Positions 1-5,268 of a stretch of DNA of 8,231 bases are shown here, in pieces. The notes under the pieces were generated by a model. The model made no database searches. It saw only the letters and a program-made list of their open reading frames with translations, and was not told the DNA's origin. How positions within the stretch are numbered: the first letter of the stretch is position 1; the number at the start of each line of letters is the position of its first letter. The translations under genes were made by a program, and so were the position numbers. Source of the stretch: Clostridia bacterium (GTDB taxonomy: Bacteria > Bacillota > Clostridia > Oscillospirales > UBA644); contig JAFPBP010000031.1 of assembly GCA_017424085.1 (NCBI GenBank), forward strand, positions 1 to 8,231. The letters are read 5' to 3'.

Positions 1-311
1 ACGATGGATGGGATATTGCTCTTTTTGGGGAGGATCATCGTAAGCGGACCGGGCCAAAAGCGATCCGCCAGCGCATACGCCCACTCATTGGGGTATGCGT
101 AGGTCTCAAGATCCTTTACGTCGACGATATGAACGATTAGAGGATTATCCGCAGGACGACCCTTTGCGCGGAAAATGGAGGCAACCGCTTGCTCGTTTAA
201 GGCGTCGGCAGCAAGCCCGTAGACCGTTTCGGTGGGGATCGCAACCAGCTTTCCTTCACGAAGCGCCAACGCGGCGGCACGAAGATCTTCTTCCGTATTG
301 TTCCAGATCAT
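1..311 (-). CDS. L-threonylcarbamoyladenylate synthase (Sua5/YwlC/YrdC family), N-terminal part
   Basis: The 103 visible codons begin MIWNNTEEDLRAAALALREG and run off the left edge, so only the N-terminal part of the YrdC domain is present. The family makes threonylcarbamoyl-AMP from threonine, bicarbonate and ATP in the cytoplasm, the first step of t6A37 modification of tRNAs that read ANN codons. Visible family hallmarks are IPTETVYGLAADA (about residues 25-37), FRAKGRPADNPLIVHI (about 46-61), which carries the conserved Lys-x-Arg substrate-binding pair, and FWPGPLTMIL. The later conserved Ser/Asn pair lies outside the window. The ATG at 309-311 follows the stop codon of the CPBP protease gene by 16 bases and has only a weak purine-rich ribosome site, which suggests co-transcription with the protease gene. 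Whether a C-terminal Sua5 domain follows cannot be seen. The family call is very secure. Confidence 0.93.
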   Translation of the reverse strand, partial: MIWNNTEEDLRAAALALREGKLVAIPTETVYGLAADALNEQAVASIFRAKGRPADNPLIVHIVDVKDLETYAYPNEWAYALADRFWPGPLTMILPKKSNIPSI

Positions 312-327
312 AATACGATACGCTTTC

Positions 328-1314
328 TTAATAAATCAACAAAAGGTAGACCAACTGAACGATGGTCAGAAGAACGAAAATGTAAACGAAGGGACAGCGG
401 AATATCATGCCCCACTTTTCCTTTGCGGTGTATTCCGATTTGGGAAGATCGGGCTTTTTGACCCGATAAATGATGATTCCCGCAATCATAAATCCCAGCA
501 TGGTAACCAGAATCATACAGAGCCACAGAGCGGTGAAAAGCATTCCGTAAGCCCCGCCGTTCTGCTGAAGAAGGCTCATGACTACGCTGTTGAAATTGAA
601 GATAAAATGGGAAATTACGGCAATCCAGATGGTTTTGAAGCGCAGGGTGAAATAAGTCAAAACCATGCCGATAATAAACGCAAAGAAGGGCTGCGTCCAG
701 CTGTTGTGAAGAAATGCAAAAAAGAATCCGTTGAAGAGCATGGAGAACAGGATCCCGAATTTTTTCGTGGCGGACAAAACAATCCCGCGCATGGCAAACT
801 CTTCCAGAAATGCGGGCATGATGGCAAGGAACAGAGCAAACAAGGGAACCAGGATCAAATGGGTCGGATAAATCGTTTCGGCGGAAAGCATAGCATTCAG
901 TTTTTCTTCGGCGCCGAAAATGATAAAAATCACAGAGAGCAGAAACTGCCCCACAACTGCCGCCCCGTAACCCAAGACCACCGTGGTGCCGACACCATAT
1001 CCCACCTGAAGCCATTCGGGGCGATCCTGGGGGATCGTCTCGCGAAAGGATTTTCCGCTGAGGAAGAAATAAAGACAAATGGGGATCAGAAGACAAACCA
1101 ACGAAACGGTAATATCAAGAAACACTCCCGAAAAGGTATCGTATGAGGCAAACTCGCGATACGCTTGCCAGGCATTCTCTCCGTATAATTTTGTCAGGAC
1201 GAAATATAACACCGAAGAAAGAGTGATCCCGACCGTTACCAGCAAAAATTTGCACAACGTCAGCAATCCCACAACTCCGTTCAATTCCTTTTGTGCCGCG
1301 CGTCTGTCTTTCAT
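328..1314 (-). CDS. CPBP-family (CAAX/Abi-type) intramembrane metalloprotease
   Basis: This 328-residue, strongly hydrophobic protein has about eight predicted membrane segments. It carries the three motifs of the CPBP glutamate-dependent membrane protease family: a di-glutamate with Arg (LEEFAMRG, E171, E172, R176), FFFAFLH ending in H203, and SHFIFNFNS with H236 and N240. These residues form the intramembrane active site in the family. Bacterial members process or protect peptides, take part in bacteriocin immunity, or act in regulated proteolysis; the substrate here cannot be told. After the catalytic core come two more hydrophobic segments, at about 262-284 and 308-328, with a basic loop between them. 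The ATG at 1312-1314 is supported by AAAGGAG eight or so bases upstream and by a good promoter at 1351-1379. The Sua5 gene follows 16 bases after the stop, probably in the same transcript. Confidence 0.92.
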   Translation of the reverse strand: MKDRRAAQKELNGVVGLLTLCKFLLVTVGITLSSVLYFVLTKLYGENAWQAYREFASYDTFSGVFLDITVSLVCLLIPICLYFFLSGKSFRETIPQDRPEWLQVGYGVGTTVVLGYGAAVVGQFLLSVIFIIFGAEEKLNAMLSAETIYPTHLILVPLFALFLAIMPAFLEEFAMRGIVLSATKKFGILFSMLFNGFFFAFLHNSWTQPFFAFIIGMVLTYFTLRFKTIWIAVISHFIFNFNSVVMSLLQQNGGAYGMLFTALWLCMILVTMLGFMIAGIIIYRVKKPDLPKSEYTAKEKWGMIFRCPFVYIFVLLTIVQLVYLLLIY

Positions 1315-1350
1315 ACGTACGCTCCTTTGAAAAAATCACACATATACAAT

Positions 1351-1379
1351 ATTATATCACATGATTTGTAAGAATGCAA
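1351..1379 (-). promoter_or_regulatory. Sigma-A-type promoter of the CPBP protease-Sua5 operon
   Basis: On the minus strand there is a -35 box TTGCAT (1374-1379), a 17-base spacer and a perfect -10 box TATAAT (1351-1356). Transcription would start near 1344, giving a leader of about 30 bases before the ATG at 1314. The spacing and position fit a vegetative promoter. No operator-like repeat was seen around it. Confidence 0.75.
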
Positions 1380-1462
1380 GGCTTTCCCGTGAAATGCCGA
1401 AAAAAGTTTCATTGCGTCGCAGATGGCATCGTATAGTTTTCAAAAAGTTAACATATTTAATC

Positions 1463-1491
1463 TTGACAAAAGGTGCAAAATCTGTTATAAT
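1463..1491 (+). promoter_or_regulatory. Sigma-A consensus promoter of the tRNA-Lys gene
   Basis: A perfect TTGACA (1463-1468) is separated by 17 bases from a perfect TATAAT (1486-1491). The expected start near 1498 leaves about ten leader bases before the tRNA. A full consensus promoter is typical of strongly expressed stable RNA genes. Between this and the divergent protease promoter (about 1380-1462) I see no further gene. Confidence 0.88.
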
Positions 1492-1508
1492 ATTTTGGTA
1501 TCTGAAAC

Positions 1509-1584
1509 GATCCACTAGCTCAGTCGGCAGAGCACTTGACTTTTAATCAAGGGGTCCGGGGTTCGAATCCCCGGTGGATCACCA
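1509..1584 (+). tRNA. tRNA-Lys (anticodon TTT)
   Basis: This is a 76-nucleotide tRNA with CCA encoded in the gene. The acceptor stem pairs GATCCAC (1509-1515) with GTGGATC (1574-1580), followed by discriminator A1581 and CCA 1582-1584. The anticodon stem CTTGA/TCAAG (1535-1539 with 1547-1551) closes the loop CTTTTAA, placing the anticodon TTT at 1542-1544. The T arm CCGGGGTTCGAATCCCCGG is perfectly paired. It decodes AAA and AAG. A promoter sits upstream and a hairpin terminator downstream, so it is a single-gene unit. I saw no integrase or duplicated 3' end that would mark it as an integration site. Confidence 0.98.
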
Positions 1585-1590
1585 GAACGC

Positions 1591-1625
1591 AAAACGACTG
1601 TCACACTTGCGGCAGTCGTTTTTTT
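1591..1625 (+). terminator. Intrinsic terminator after tRNA-Lys, possibly bidirectional
   Basis: A perfect 10-base stem pairs AAAACGACTG (1591-1600) with CAGTCGTTTT (1613-1622) around a 12-base loop. A run of seven T (1619-1625) ends the plus-strand transcript. Read from the other strand, the same stem is preceded by a run of A and followed by TTTT, so it may also end the aldolase transcript, whose stop codon lies about 20 bases away. Confidence 0.88.
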
Positions 1626-1642
1626 CGTTCAATAACAATTTT

Positions 1643-2416
1643 TTACAATTCGGAGATCTCGAAAAGTCCTTTTCGTACGGAAGCGGCACCCTCGTACACG
1701 TATCCCACGTCGTTTCCGGCAAACAGGATCGTAGCCCCAAGTCCTTTCCAATAACGCAGGAAATCCTCGTTGAAGCCAGTTGAAACACCGAAGGGCTTTC
1801 CGTGCTGCTTTAACACATCTGCAATTTCCTCATAAAGCCGGATCAGATTCGGATGACGCACCTGACCGATAAGCCCAACAGATGCGGAAAGGTCGTTCGG
1901 ACCGACGATAAAGGCGTCAATTCCGTCTACCGCAGCGATTTTGGATAAATTCCGCACAGCATCAACGTGTTCGATCTGAACGATTCGAAGACACTTCCGA
2001 TAGGTCTCGGTAACGTACTCCATTTGTGTGATCCCTCCGTAATTCAAGGCACGCAAGGGTCCGTATCCGCGAATCCCCTCGGGAGGATATGAGCAGGATG
2101 CCGCTGCCAGCTTAGCTTCCTCCTCGGTTCTGACGTACGGAAAAATAATGCCCTCTGCCCCCATATCCAGGACGGGCTTTGCGCGTACGGGGTCGTTCCA
2201 CGGGATCCGTACCCAGGCGGGTGTTCCGCCCGCTTTCGCCGCAATCAGATTGTTGACCAGATTTTCATGGTCGATGGAGGTGTGCTCCATGTCGATCCAC
2301 AGCACGTCAAACCCGCATTGCGCCATGGCTTCGGTAAGCATGGGCATTCCCCCGAAAACGTGAGAGCCTACAATTGTTTTTCCTTGTTGCAGCTTCATAG
2401 CAAGCGTATCGTTCAT
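1643..2416 (-). CDS. HpcH/HpaI-family class II pyruvate aldolase
   Basis: The product is 257 residues starting MNDTLAMKLQQG, close to the roughly 260 usual for this metal-dependent aldolase family, which cleaves 4-hydroxy-2-oxoacids to pyruvate (or a related ketoacid) plus an aldehyde. Motifs appear in order: WIDMEHTSIDHENL, VRIPWNDP, GIIFPYVRT, RGYGP, QIE and FIVGPNDLSASVG. They supply H45 and R70 (catalytic) and E149 and D175 (metal ligands), which match my recollection of the E. coli HpaI numbering. The ATG at 2414-2416 is preferred over an in-frame TTG at 2434 because AAAGGA lies nine bases before the ATG and inside the longer version. The gene stands alone with its own promoter and terminator, so context gives no pathway. 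Close families use heptenedioate, dehydrodeoxyglucarate or ketodeoxyrhamnonate; the substrate here is undetermined. Confidence 0.9.
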   Translation of the reverse strand: MNDTLAMKLQQGKTIVGSHVFGGMPMLTEAMAQCGFDVLWIDMEHTSIDHENLVNNLIAAKAGGTPAWVRIPWNDPVRAKPVLDMGAEGIIFPYVRTEEEAKLAAASCSYPPEGIRGYGPLRALNYGGITQMEYVTETYRKCLRIVQIEHVDAVRNLSKIAAVDGIDAFIVGPNDLSASVGLIGQVRHPNLIRLYEEIADVLKQHGKPFGVSTGFNEDFLRYWKGLGATILFAGNDVGYVYEGAASVRKGLFEISEL

Positions 2417-2457
2417 ATCAAACAATCCTTTCAAGTTCGGAAAATCCTATCGGATAA

Positions 2458-2487
2458 ATTATACCACACCTTATGGGATGATGTCAA
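2458..2487 (-). promoter_or_regulatory. Sigma-A promoter of the aldolase gene, with extended -10
   Basis: On the minus strand there is a perfect TTGACA (2482-2487), an 18-base spacer and a perfect TATAAT (2458-2463). A TG one base before the -10 forms an extended -10 element. The predicted leader before the ATG at 2416 is about 35 bases. I saw no catabolite-repression site or operator. Confidence 0.82.
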
Positions 2488-2520
2488 GACGTTCGCAAAA
2501 GTTTTTATTTAAATACAAAA

Positions 2521-2560
2521 CCTGCCCGCATCGAACTCGCGATCTGCGGGCAGGCTTTTT
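2521..2560 (-). terminator. Intrinsic terminator of the ECF sigma operon, bidirectional in form
   Basis: CCTGCCCGCA (2521-2530) pairs perfectly with TGCGGGCAGG (2545-2554), a G+C-rich 10-base stem with a 14-base loop that may extend by three pairs. On the minus strand the stem starts about seven bases after the stop codon of the YfjL-like gene, is preceded by AAAAAG and is followed by TTTTG, so it ends that operon. On the plus strand a run of five T (2556-2560) follows, but no plus-strand gene leads into it. Confidence 0.85.
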
Positions 2561-2561
2561 G

Positions 2562-3386
2562 TTATTCCGATTCCTTTTCGTGGTCCTGCTTATCGTAATG
2601 ATTTCTTGCGGCTTCATCGGAGGCTCGGACCCGATCGGTCAAGCCTTCTTCGTAAATGTCGGAACTGAGGAAGTTCATCACTTCTACCCTGCCGTCCTTG
2701 CAGATGCCGTCATCGGACCTGGGGTATTCCAAAACACAATCGATCACGCGGAATTCAACTCCGGCATCATCAAAAACCTGCTTCAATCCCAAAAGCATTT
2801 CAGCCAAACGCTCCGCAGAAACGGTGTCGTCACAGAGATAAACCGTCAGCTCTCCCGAGGATGCTCCCAGCTCTGCGACGTTGTAAAGCTTGTCAAGCAC
2901 CAGATCCTCCATAACGATGGCGTATTCCGGCGCTGCTCCGCCGTCCCAATATTCTTGATACGCAAACACCAAATCTCCGTAGGCAATGTGAGTGTCGTAC
3001 GGAAACGTCGTGCTTTCGAACACCGCATCCACGGATTCCCGATAGGCGTTGCGAATTCGGAACGCCGTATTCCGGCCCGAAAGAACGGAATCCTCGTATT
3101 CATCACGGATCAAGGTCCCGTCCATCTCAATGACCAGCTGAAAATAGGTATCTTCGCTGGAGGGAGAAGAAACGTACGCATGATAATCCCCGAATTTAAA
3201 ATTGAAGGTGACGCGATCAAGAACGAAATCACGGTCTGCGTAGTGTTCTTCAAGATGATTTCTTGCGGTGATCGTCGCAAGCATCTTTGAAACGGGATTA
3301 CCGATCAGACTGTTTGCAAAGGAGCATACTCCGAAGATCAGAGCAAGAGCTGCAAGAAATGCAATTACTTTCAGTGCTTTTTTCAT
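2562..3386 (-). CDS. YfjL-like membrane-anchored or exported protein, third gene of the ECF operon
   Basis: The product is 274 residues. It opens with MKKALKVIAFLAALALIFGV, a basic start plus a hydrophobic stretch to about residue 24. This is either a signal anchor or a signal peptide that could be cut after the SFA at 22-24. The segment from GNPVSKMLA (29-37) through FNFKFGDYHAYV (61-72), EDTYFQLVIEMDG (78-90) and DEYEDSVLSG (95-104) resembles the YfjL-like family of Firmicutes, whose function is unknown. The rest, about 110-250, has mixed helix and strand character, and the tail is highly charged. The start is fixed by AAAGGAG eight bases upstream of the ATG at 3384-3386, which overlaps the anti-sigma stop codon as ATGA. 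The gene is therefore translationally coupled. I infer an extracytoplasmic role tied to the sigma/anti-sigma pair, such as sensing or modulation. No catalytic motif is evident. The gene is certain; the family assignment is from memory of sequence patterns. Confidence 0.8.
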   Translation of the reverse strand: MKKALKVIAFLAALALIFGVCSFANSLIGNPVSKMLATITARNHLEEHYADRDFVLDRVTFNFKFGDYHAYVSSPSSEDTYFQLVIEMDGTLIRDEYEDSVLSGRNTAFRIRNAYRESVDAVFESTTFPYDTHIAYGDLVFAYQEYWDGGAAPEYAIVMEDLVLDKLYNVAELGASSGELTVYLCDDTVSAERLAEMLLGLKQVFDDAGVEFRVIDCVLEYPRSDDGICKDGRVEVMNFLSSDIYEEGLTDRVRASDEAARNHYDKQDHEKESE

Positions 3387-3934
3387 CGGATCGACTCCTT
3401 TCGGAAAGAGTAGTGCAGCAGGAATGCAATCGCAATCCCCACCAGAACGAAGATGCTGTAAATTCCCGTCCAGACGAAAACGGAATACAGATCCAGATCG
3501 ATCAATCGGAAGAGAAACACAAAGGAATCGATGATCAACAGAAGGATCGGTACCTTGTAGATCGCCCTCCATCGGAAAACGTAATAGCCAAAGATGCCGA
3601 CGAGGGGCATGATCAGACTGTTATACATCAGATTTTCGCCGCCTGTCCATCCGAAGCCGAGGAAAATAAAGAAAATGATCAGCGAATATGCCAACGAATC
3701 GAACTGCCGCCTGAGGCGAAGCATGATCGATCTGAACCGCTTGGGGTCTTCTTTGTCCTTTTCTGCAGTCTGAGGAACGGGAATCCCGTCGCCGCTTGTC
3801 AGGTCCTCGTATTCCTTGCGGCAGGCATCGCATTGGGAAAGATGCTCTTTTACGTATTCTGCCGTTTCGGGGTTCACCATTTGCTCAAAGTACAATGGCA
3901 ACAGATCCCGAACAACGCTACATTCTGTTTTCAT
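3383..3934 (-). CDS. Membrane anti-sigma factor with zf-HC2 zinc finger
   Basis: The product is 183 residues. The cytoplasmic N terminus contains CSVVRDLLPLYFEQMV and HLSQCDACRKEYEDL, giving the zinc-binding H31-x3-C35-x2-C38 set with C5 as a possible fourth ligand. This is the zf-HC2 anti-sigma domain, which clamps ECF sigma factors. After a basic linker (about 50-80) come four likely membrane helices near 81-96, 103-120, 126-143 and 152-174, so nearly all the rest is membrane-embedded with little extracellular sensor domain. The ATG at 3932-3934 has GGAGG nine bases upstream and lies inside the last codons of the ECF sigma gene (17-base overlap). The gene ends in the ATGA overlap with the YfjL-like gene. 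By position and domain it should hold the neighbouring sigma factor inactive at the membrane. Four helices rather than one suggest the signal may be sensed in the membrane. Confidence 0.88.
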   Translation of the reverse strand: MKTECSVVRDLLPLYFEQMVNPETAEYVKEHLSQCDACRKEYEDLTSGDGIPVPQTAEKDKEDPKRFRSIMLRLRRQFDSLAYSLIIFFIFLGFGWTGGENLMYNSLIMPLVGIFGYYVFRWRAIYKVPILLLIIDSFVFLFRLIDLDLYSVFVWTGIYSIFVLVGIAIAFLLHYSFRKESIR

Positions 3935-4427
3935 CGCTCGATTCCTCCAATCGCTGTAAAATCATTTTTCGCGCGCGGTGATAGGTGACGCACGCCCAGT
4001 TTTCGGTTTTTCCAAAGATCTGCGCAATTTGCCGAAAACTTAGTTCTCCGTAAACCCGCCAAAGAAACACTTCTTTATATGGCTCGTTCAACCGATGCAG
4101 CACGGCTTGAATCCGTTCTACATCCTCATTTTTCTCGCAATGATCTGCCGTATTCGCAGAGGGGTCCGGAATATTGAGCAACGAATCATCGTCTATGCTT
4201 TGCGTTTTTCGGGATGTTTTCAGATAAGACAGATAACTGTTCTTTGCAATTCGCAGCAGCCACACACGAACGTCGCATTCTCCGCGGAAGGAATCGATGG
4301 ATCGCAGTGCCTTGAAAAAGGTTTCGCCCGTGACCTCCTCCGCCGTATGAGAATCTCCGGAAAGCTTGAGAAGATATCGGTATACGTCGTCAAAATAGGC
4401 GCTGTACAATTCTTCGTAATCGGTCAC
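3918..4427 (-). CDS. ECF-type RNA polymerase sigma factor
   Basis: The product is 169 residues from a GTG start, a normal ECF length. Region 2 spans about 5-70 (YEELYSAYFDDVYRYLLKLS, then AEEVTGETFFKAL and the FRGECDVRVWLLRIAKNSYL core-binding and -10 recognition part). A variable linker covers 71-102. Region 4 spans about 103-160 with the helix-turn-helix in LSFRQIAQIFGKTENWACVT, which reads the -35 box. There is no region 1 or 3. I chose the GTG at 4425-4427 because GGGGGTGAT ends about three bases before it and the protein start then matches the family. An in-frame ATG at 4490 would add 21 residues that overlap the likely promoter. The stop overlaps the anti-sigma start by 17 bases, so the pair should be made in fixed ratio. 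The exact ECF group and regulon cannot be told from sequence alone; envelope stress is the usual job of such pairs. Confidence 0.9.
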   Translation of the reverse strand: MTDYEELYSAYFDDVYRYLLKLSGDSHTAEEVTGETFFKALRSIDSFRGECDVRVWLLRIAKNSYLSYLKTSRKTQSIDDDSLLNIPDPSANTADHCEKNEDVERIQAVLHRLNEPYKEVFLWRVYGELSFRQIAQIFGKTENWACVTYHRARKMILQRLEESSDENRM

Positions 4428-4480
4428 TCTATCACCCCCTCTGCCAATAAGACTTCGGTGCAAAAGAAATCTTACATAAA

Positions 4481-4509
4481 ATAATAGCATGAAAATGTGA
4501 ATTTTTCAT
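4481..4509 (-). promoter_or_regulatory. Candidate promoter of the ECF sigma operon
   Basis: On the minus strand a -10 TATTAT (4481-4486), preceded by TG one base earlier (extended -10), lies 17 bases from ATGAAA (4504-4509), which matches four of six bases of the sigma-A -35. The alternative reading is an ECF-type -35, TGAAAA, one base closer. Transcription would begin near 4474, leaving about 46 leader bases. Because both readings are possible, autoregulation is open. The perfect inverted repeat at 4488-4510 covers the -35 and most of the spacer. Confidence 0.45.
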
Positions 4510-4510
4510 G
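4488..4510. repeat. Perfect 8-base inverted repeat in the divergent spacer (possible operator)
   Basis: CATGAAAA (4488-4495) and TTTTCATG (4503-4510) are exact inverted copies separated by seven bases, TGTGAAT. The arm centres are 15 bases apart. The repeat falls between the divergent ECF sigma and sigma-K genes and occupies the -35 and spacer of the candidate ECF promoter, a usual place for a repressor operator. It is A+T-rich and has no T run directly after it, so it does not look like a terminator. No DNA-binding regulator other than the sigma factors is encoded in this window. Confidence 0.6.
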
Positions 4511-4536
4511 AAGCAAAATAACCTATTGCAGAAAGC

Positions 4537-4559
4537 AGACAAGTCCGGGTGCATATATT
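4537..4559 (+). promoter_or_regulatory. Possible SpoIIID-like site and sigma-E-like -10 upstream of sigK
   Basis: AGACAAGT (4537-4544) fits the degenerate core of SpoIIID sites, and CATATATT (4552-4559) resembles the CATA-type -10 of mother-cell sigma-E promoters. In Bacillus subtilis, sigK is driven by sigma-E with SpoIIID, which is why I looked here. No good sigma-E -35 is found at the right distance, both motifs are short and degenerate, and chance matches in a spacer this size are quite possible. Treat as a pointer only. Confidence 0.2.
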
Positions 4560-4590
4560 CAATCAACAATTGCTTTTGGGAGGATTTACC

Positions 4591-5268
4591 ATGCTTCACT
4601 TACCGTTTCATCTGTTTCTTCTGATCCTGCATATCCGCAACGCAGGATCGTACCCTCAGCCGCTGACGGCGGAACAGGAAGAGGACTATCTGCGGAAAAT
4701 GAAGAACGGAGATCCACAGGCAAGAGAAGTTTTAATTGAGCGGAATATGCGGCTGGTGGCGCATATCGTTAAGAAATATTACGCATCCGCCGACGAGCAG
4801 GACGATCTGATCTCAATCGGAACCATTGGGTTGATCAAAGGAATTGACAGCTTTCGGTGCGATAAAAAAATCCGTCTTGCCACATACGTGTCGCGCTGCA
4901 TTGAAAACGAAATCCTGATGCATTTCCGCAGTCTGAAAAAGACGGCAAACGACGTGTCGATCCATGAAGAGATCGACACCGATAAGGATGGGAACGCATT
5001 GTCTTTGATGGACGTAGTCGCCGAGGATGACACAATTCTTGAGGACGTTTACCGCAACCTGCGCGCGAGTCGGGTGCTTACTGCCGTGGAAAAGGTTCTG
5101 GAGGAGCGGGAAAAGATCGTGATCCGCCTTCGGTATGGCTTAACCGAACCTCCCAAAACGCAGAAGGAAACGGCGCAGAGATTGAGAATCTCCCGTTCCT
5201 ACGTTTCTCGGATTGAAAAGAGCGCCCTTCTGAAGCTGAAGGACGCTCTGGGAGATCTGAGAGAATGA
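4591..5268 (+). CDS. sigK: Sporulation sigma factor sigma-K
   Basis: The product is 225 residues and is continuous. It directs RNA polymerase to late mother-cell genes for spore coat and cortex completion. SigK hallmarks are PQPLTAEQEEDYL (22-34), IERNMRLVAHIVKKY (49-63), DDLISIGTIGLIKGIDSF (71-88), LATYVSRCIENEILMHFRSL (96-115), the DVSIHEEIDTDKDGN block (121-135) and the C-terminal helix-turn-helix KTQKETAQRLRISRSYVSRI (189-208). Residues 1-21, MLHLPFHLFLLILHIRNAGS plus Y, are hydrophobic like the pro-sequence of Bacillus pro-sigma-K that SpoIVFB removes. The leader here is somewhat shorter. The ATG has GGGAGGA six bases upstream; an in-frame GTG at 4549 lacks such a site. No skin-type element interrupts the gene. 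The stop codon directly abuts that of the convergent helD gene. A SigE paralogue was considered, but the PQPL and IGTDK-like blocks favour SigK. Confidence 0.92.
   Translation: MLHLPFHLFLLILHIRNAGSYPQPLTAEQEEDYLRKMKNGDPQAREVLIERNMRLVAHIVKKYYASADEQDDLISIGTIGLIKGIDSFRCDKKIRLATYVSRCIENEILMHFRSLKKTANDVSIHEEIDTDKDGNALSLMDVVAEDDTILEDVYRNLRASRVLTAVEKVLEEREKIVIRLRYGLTEPPKTQKETAQRLRISRSYVSRIEKSALLKLKDALGDLRE

Noticed and set aside
232..1146. A 304-codon plus-strand open frame opposite the CPBP protease
   Set aside because: It is antisense to a gene with clear motifs and promoter, is rich in Gln, Asn, Lys and His with no recognisable domain, and has no ribosome site at its start.
1509..1584. tRNA-Lys as an integration site of a mobile element
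   Set aside because: No integrase gene lies nearby and no duplicated 3' tRNA end was seen in the window.
2521..2560. A tRNA-like or attachment-site remnant suggested by the TTCGAT loop in the hairpin (minus strand)
   Set aside because: The sequence flanking the TTCGAT does not form a T-arm stem, and no other tRNA arms are present. A terminator explains it fully.
2478..3290. A 270-codon plus-strand open frame opposite the YfjL-like gene
   Set aside because: It runs through the bidirectional terminator hairpin, has no ribosome site and no recognisable domain.
3387..3572. A 62-residue N-terminal extension of the YfjL-like protein
   Set aside because: It would lie wholly inside the anti-sigma gene in another frame. 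The ATG at 3386 has an AAAGGAG site, the ATGA overlap and a signal-type N terminus.
4475..4483. CATAAAATA as a sigma-K or sigma-E -10 for sigK
   Set aside because: No matching -35 is found at a proper distance, it would leave a leader of about 100 bases, and it overlaps the opposite-strand ECF promoter. Chance is the simpler explanation.
4428..4490. An ATG at 4490 as start of the ECF sigma factor
   Set aside because: The extra 21 residues match nothing in the family, the start lies upstream of the expected transcription start, and the GTG at 4427 has the strong ribosome site.
4549..4590. A GTG at 4549 as start of SigK
   Set aside because: It has no ribosome site, whereas GGGAGGA lies six bases before the ATG at 4591.
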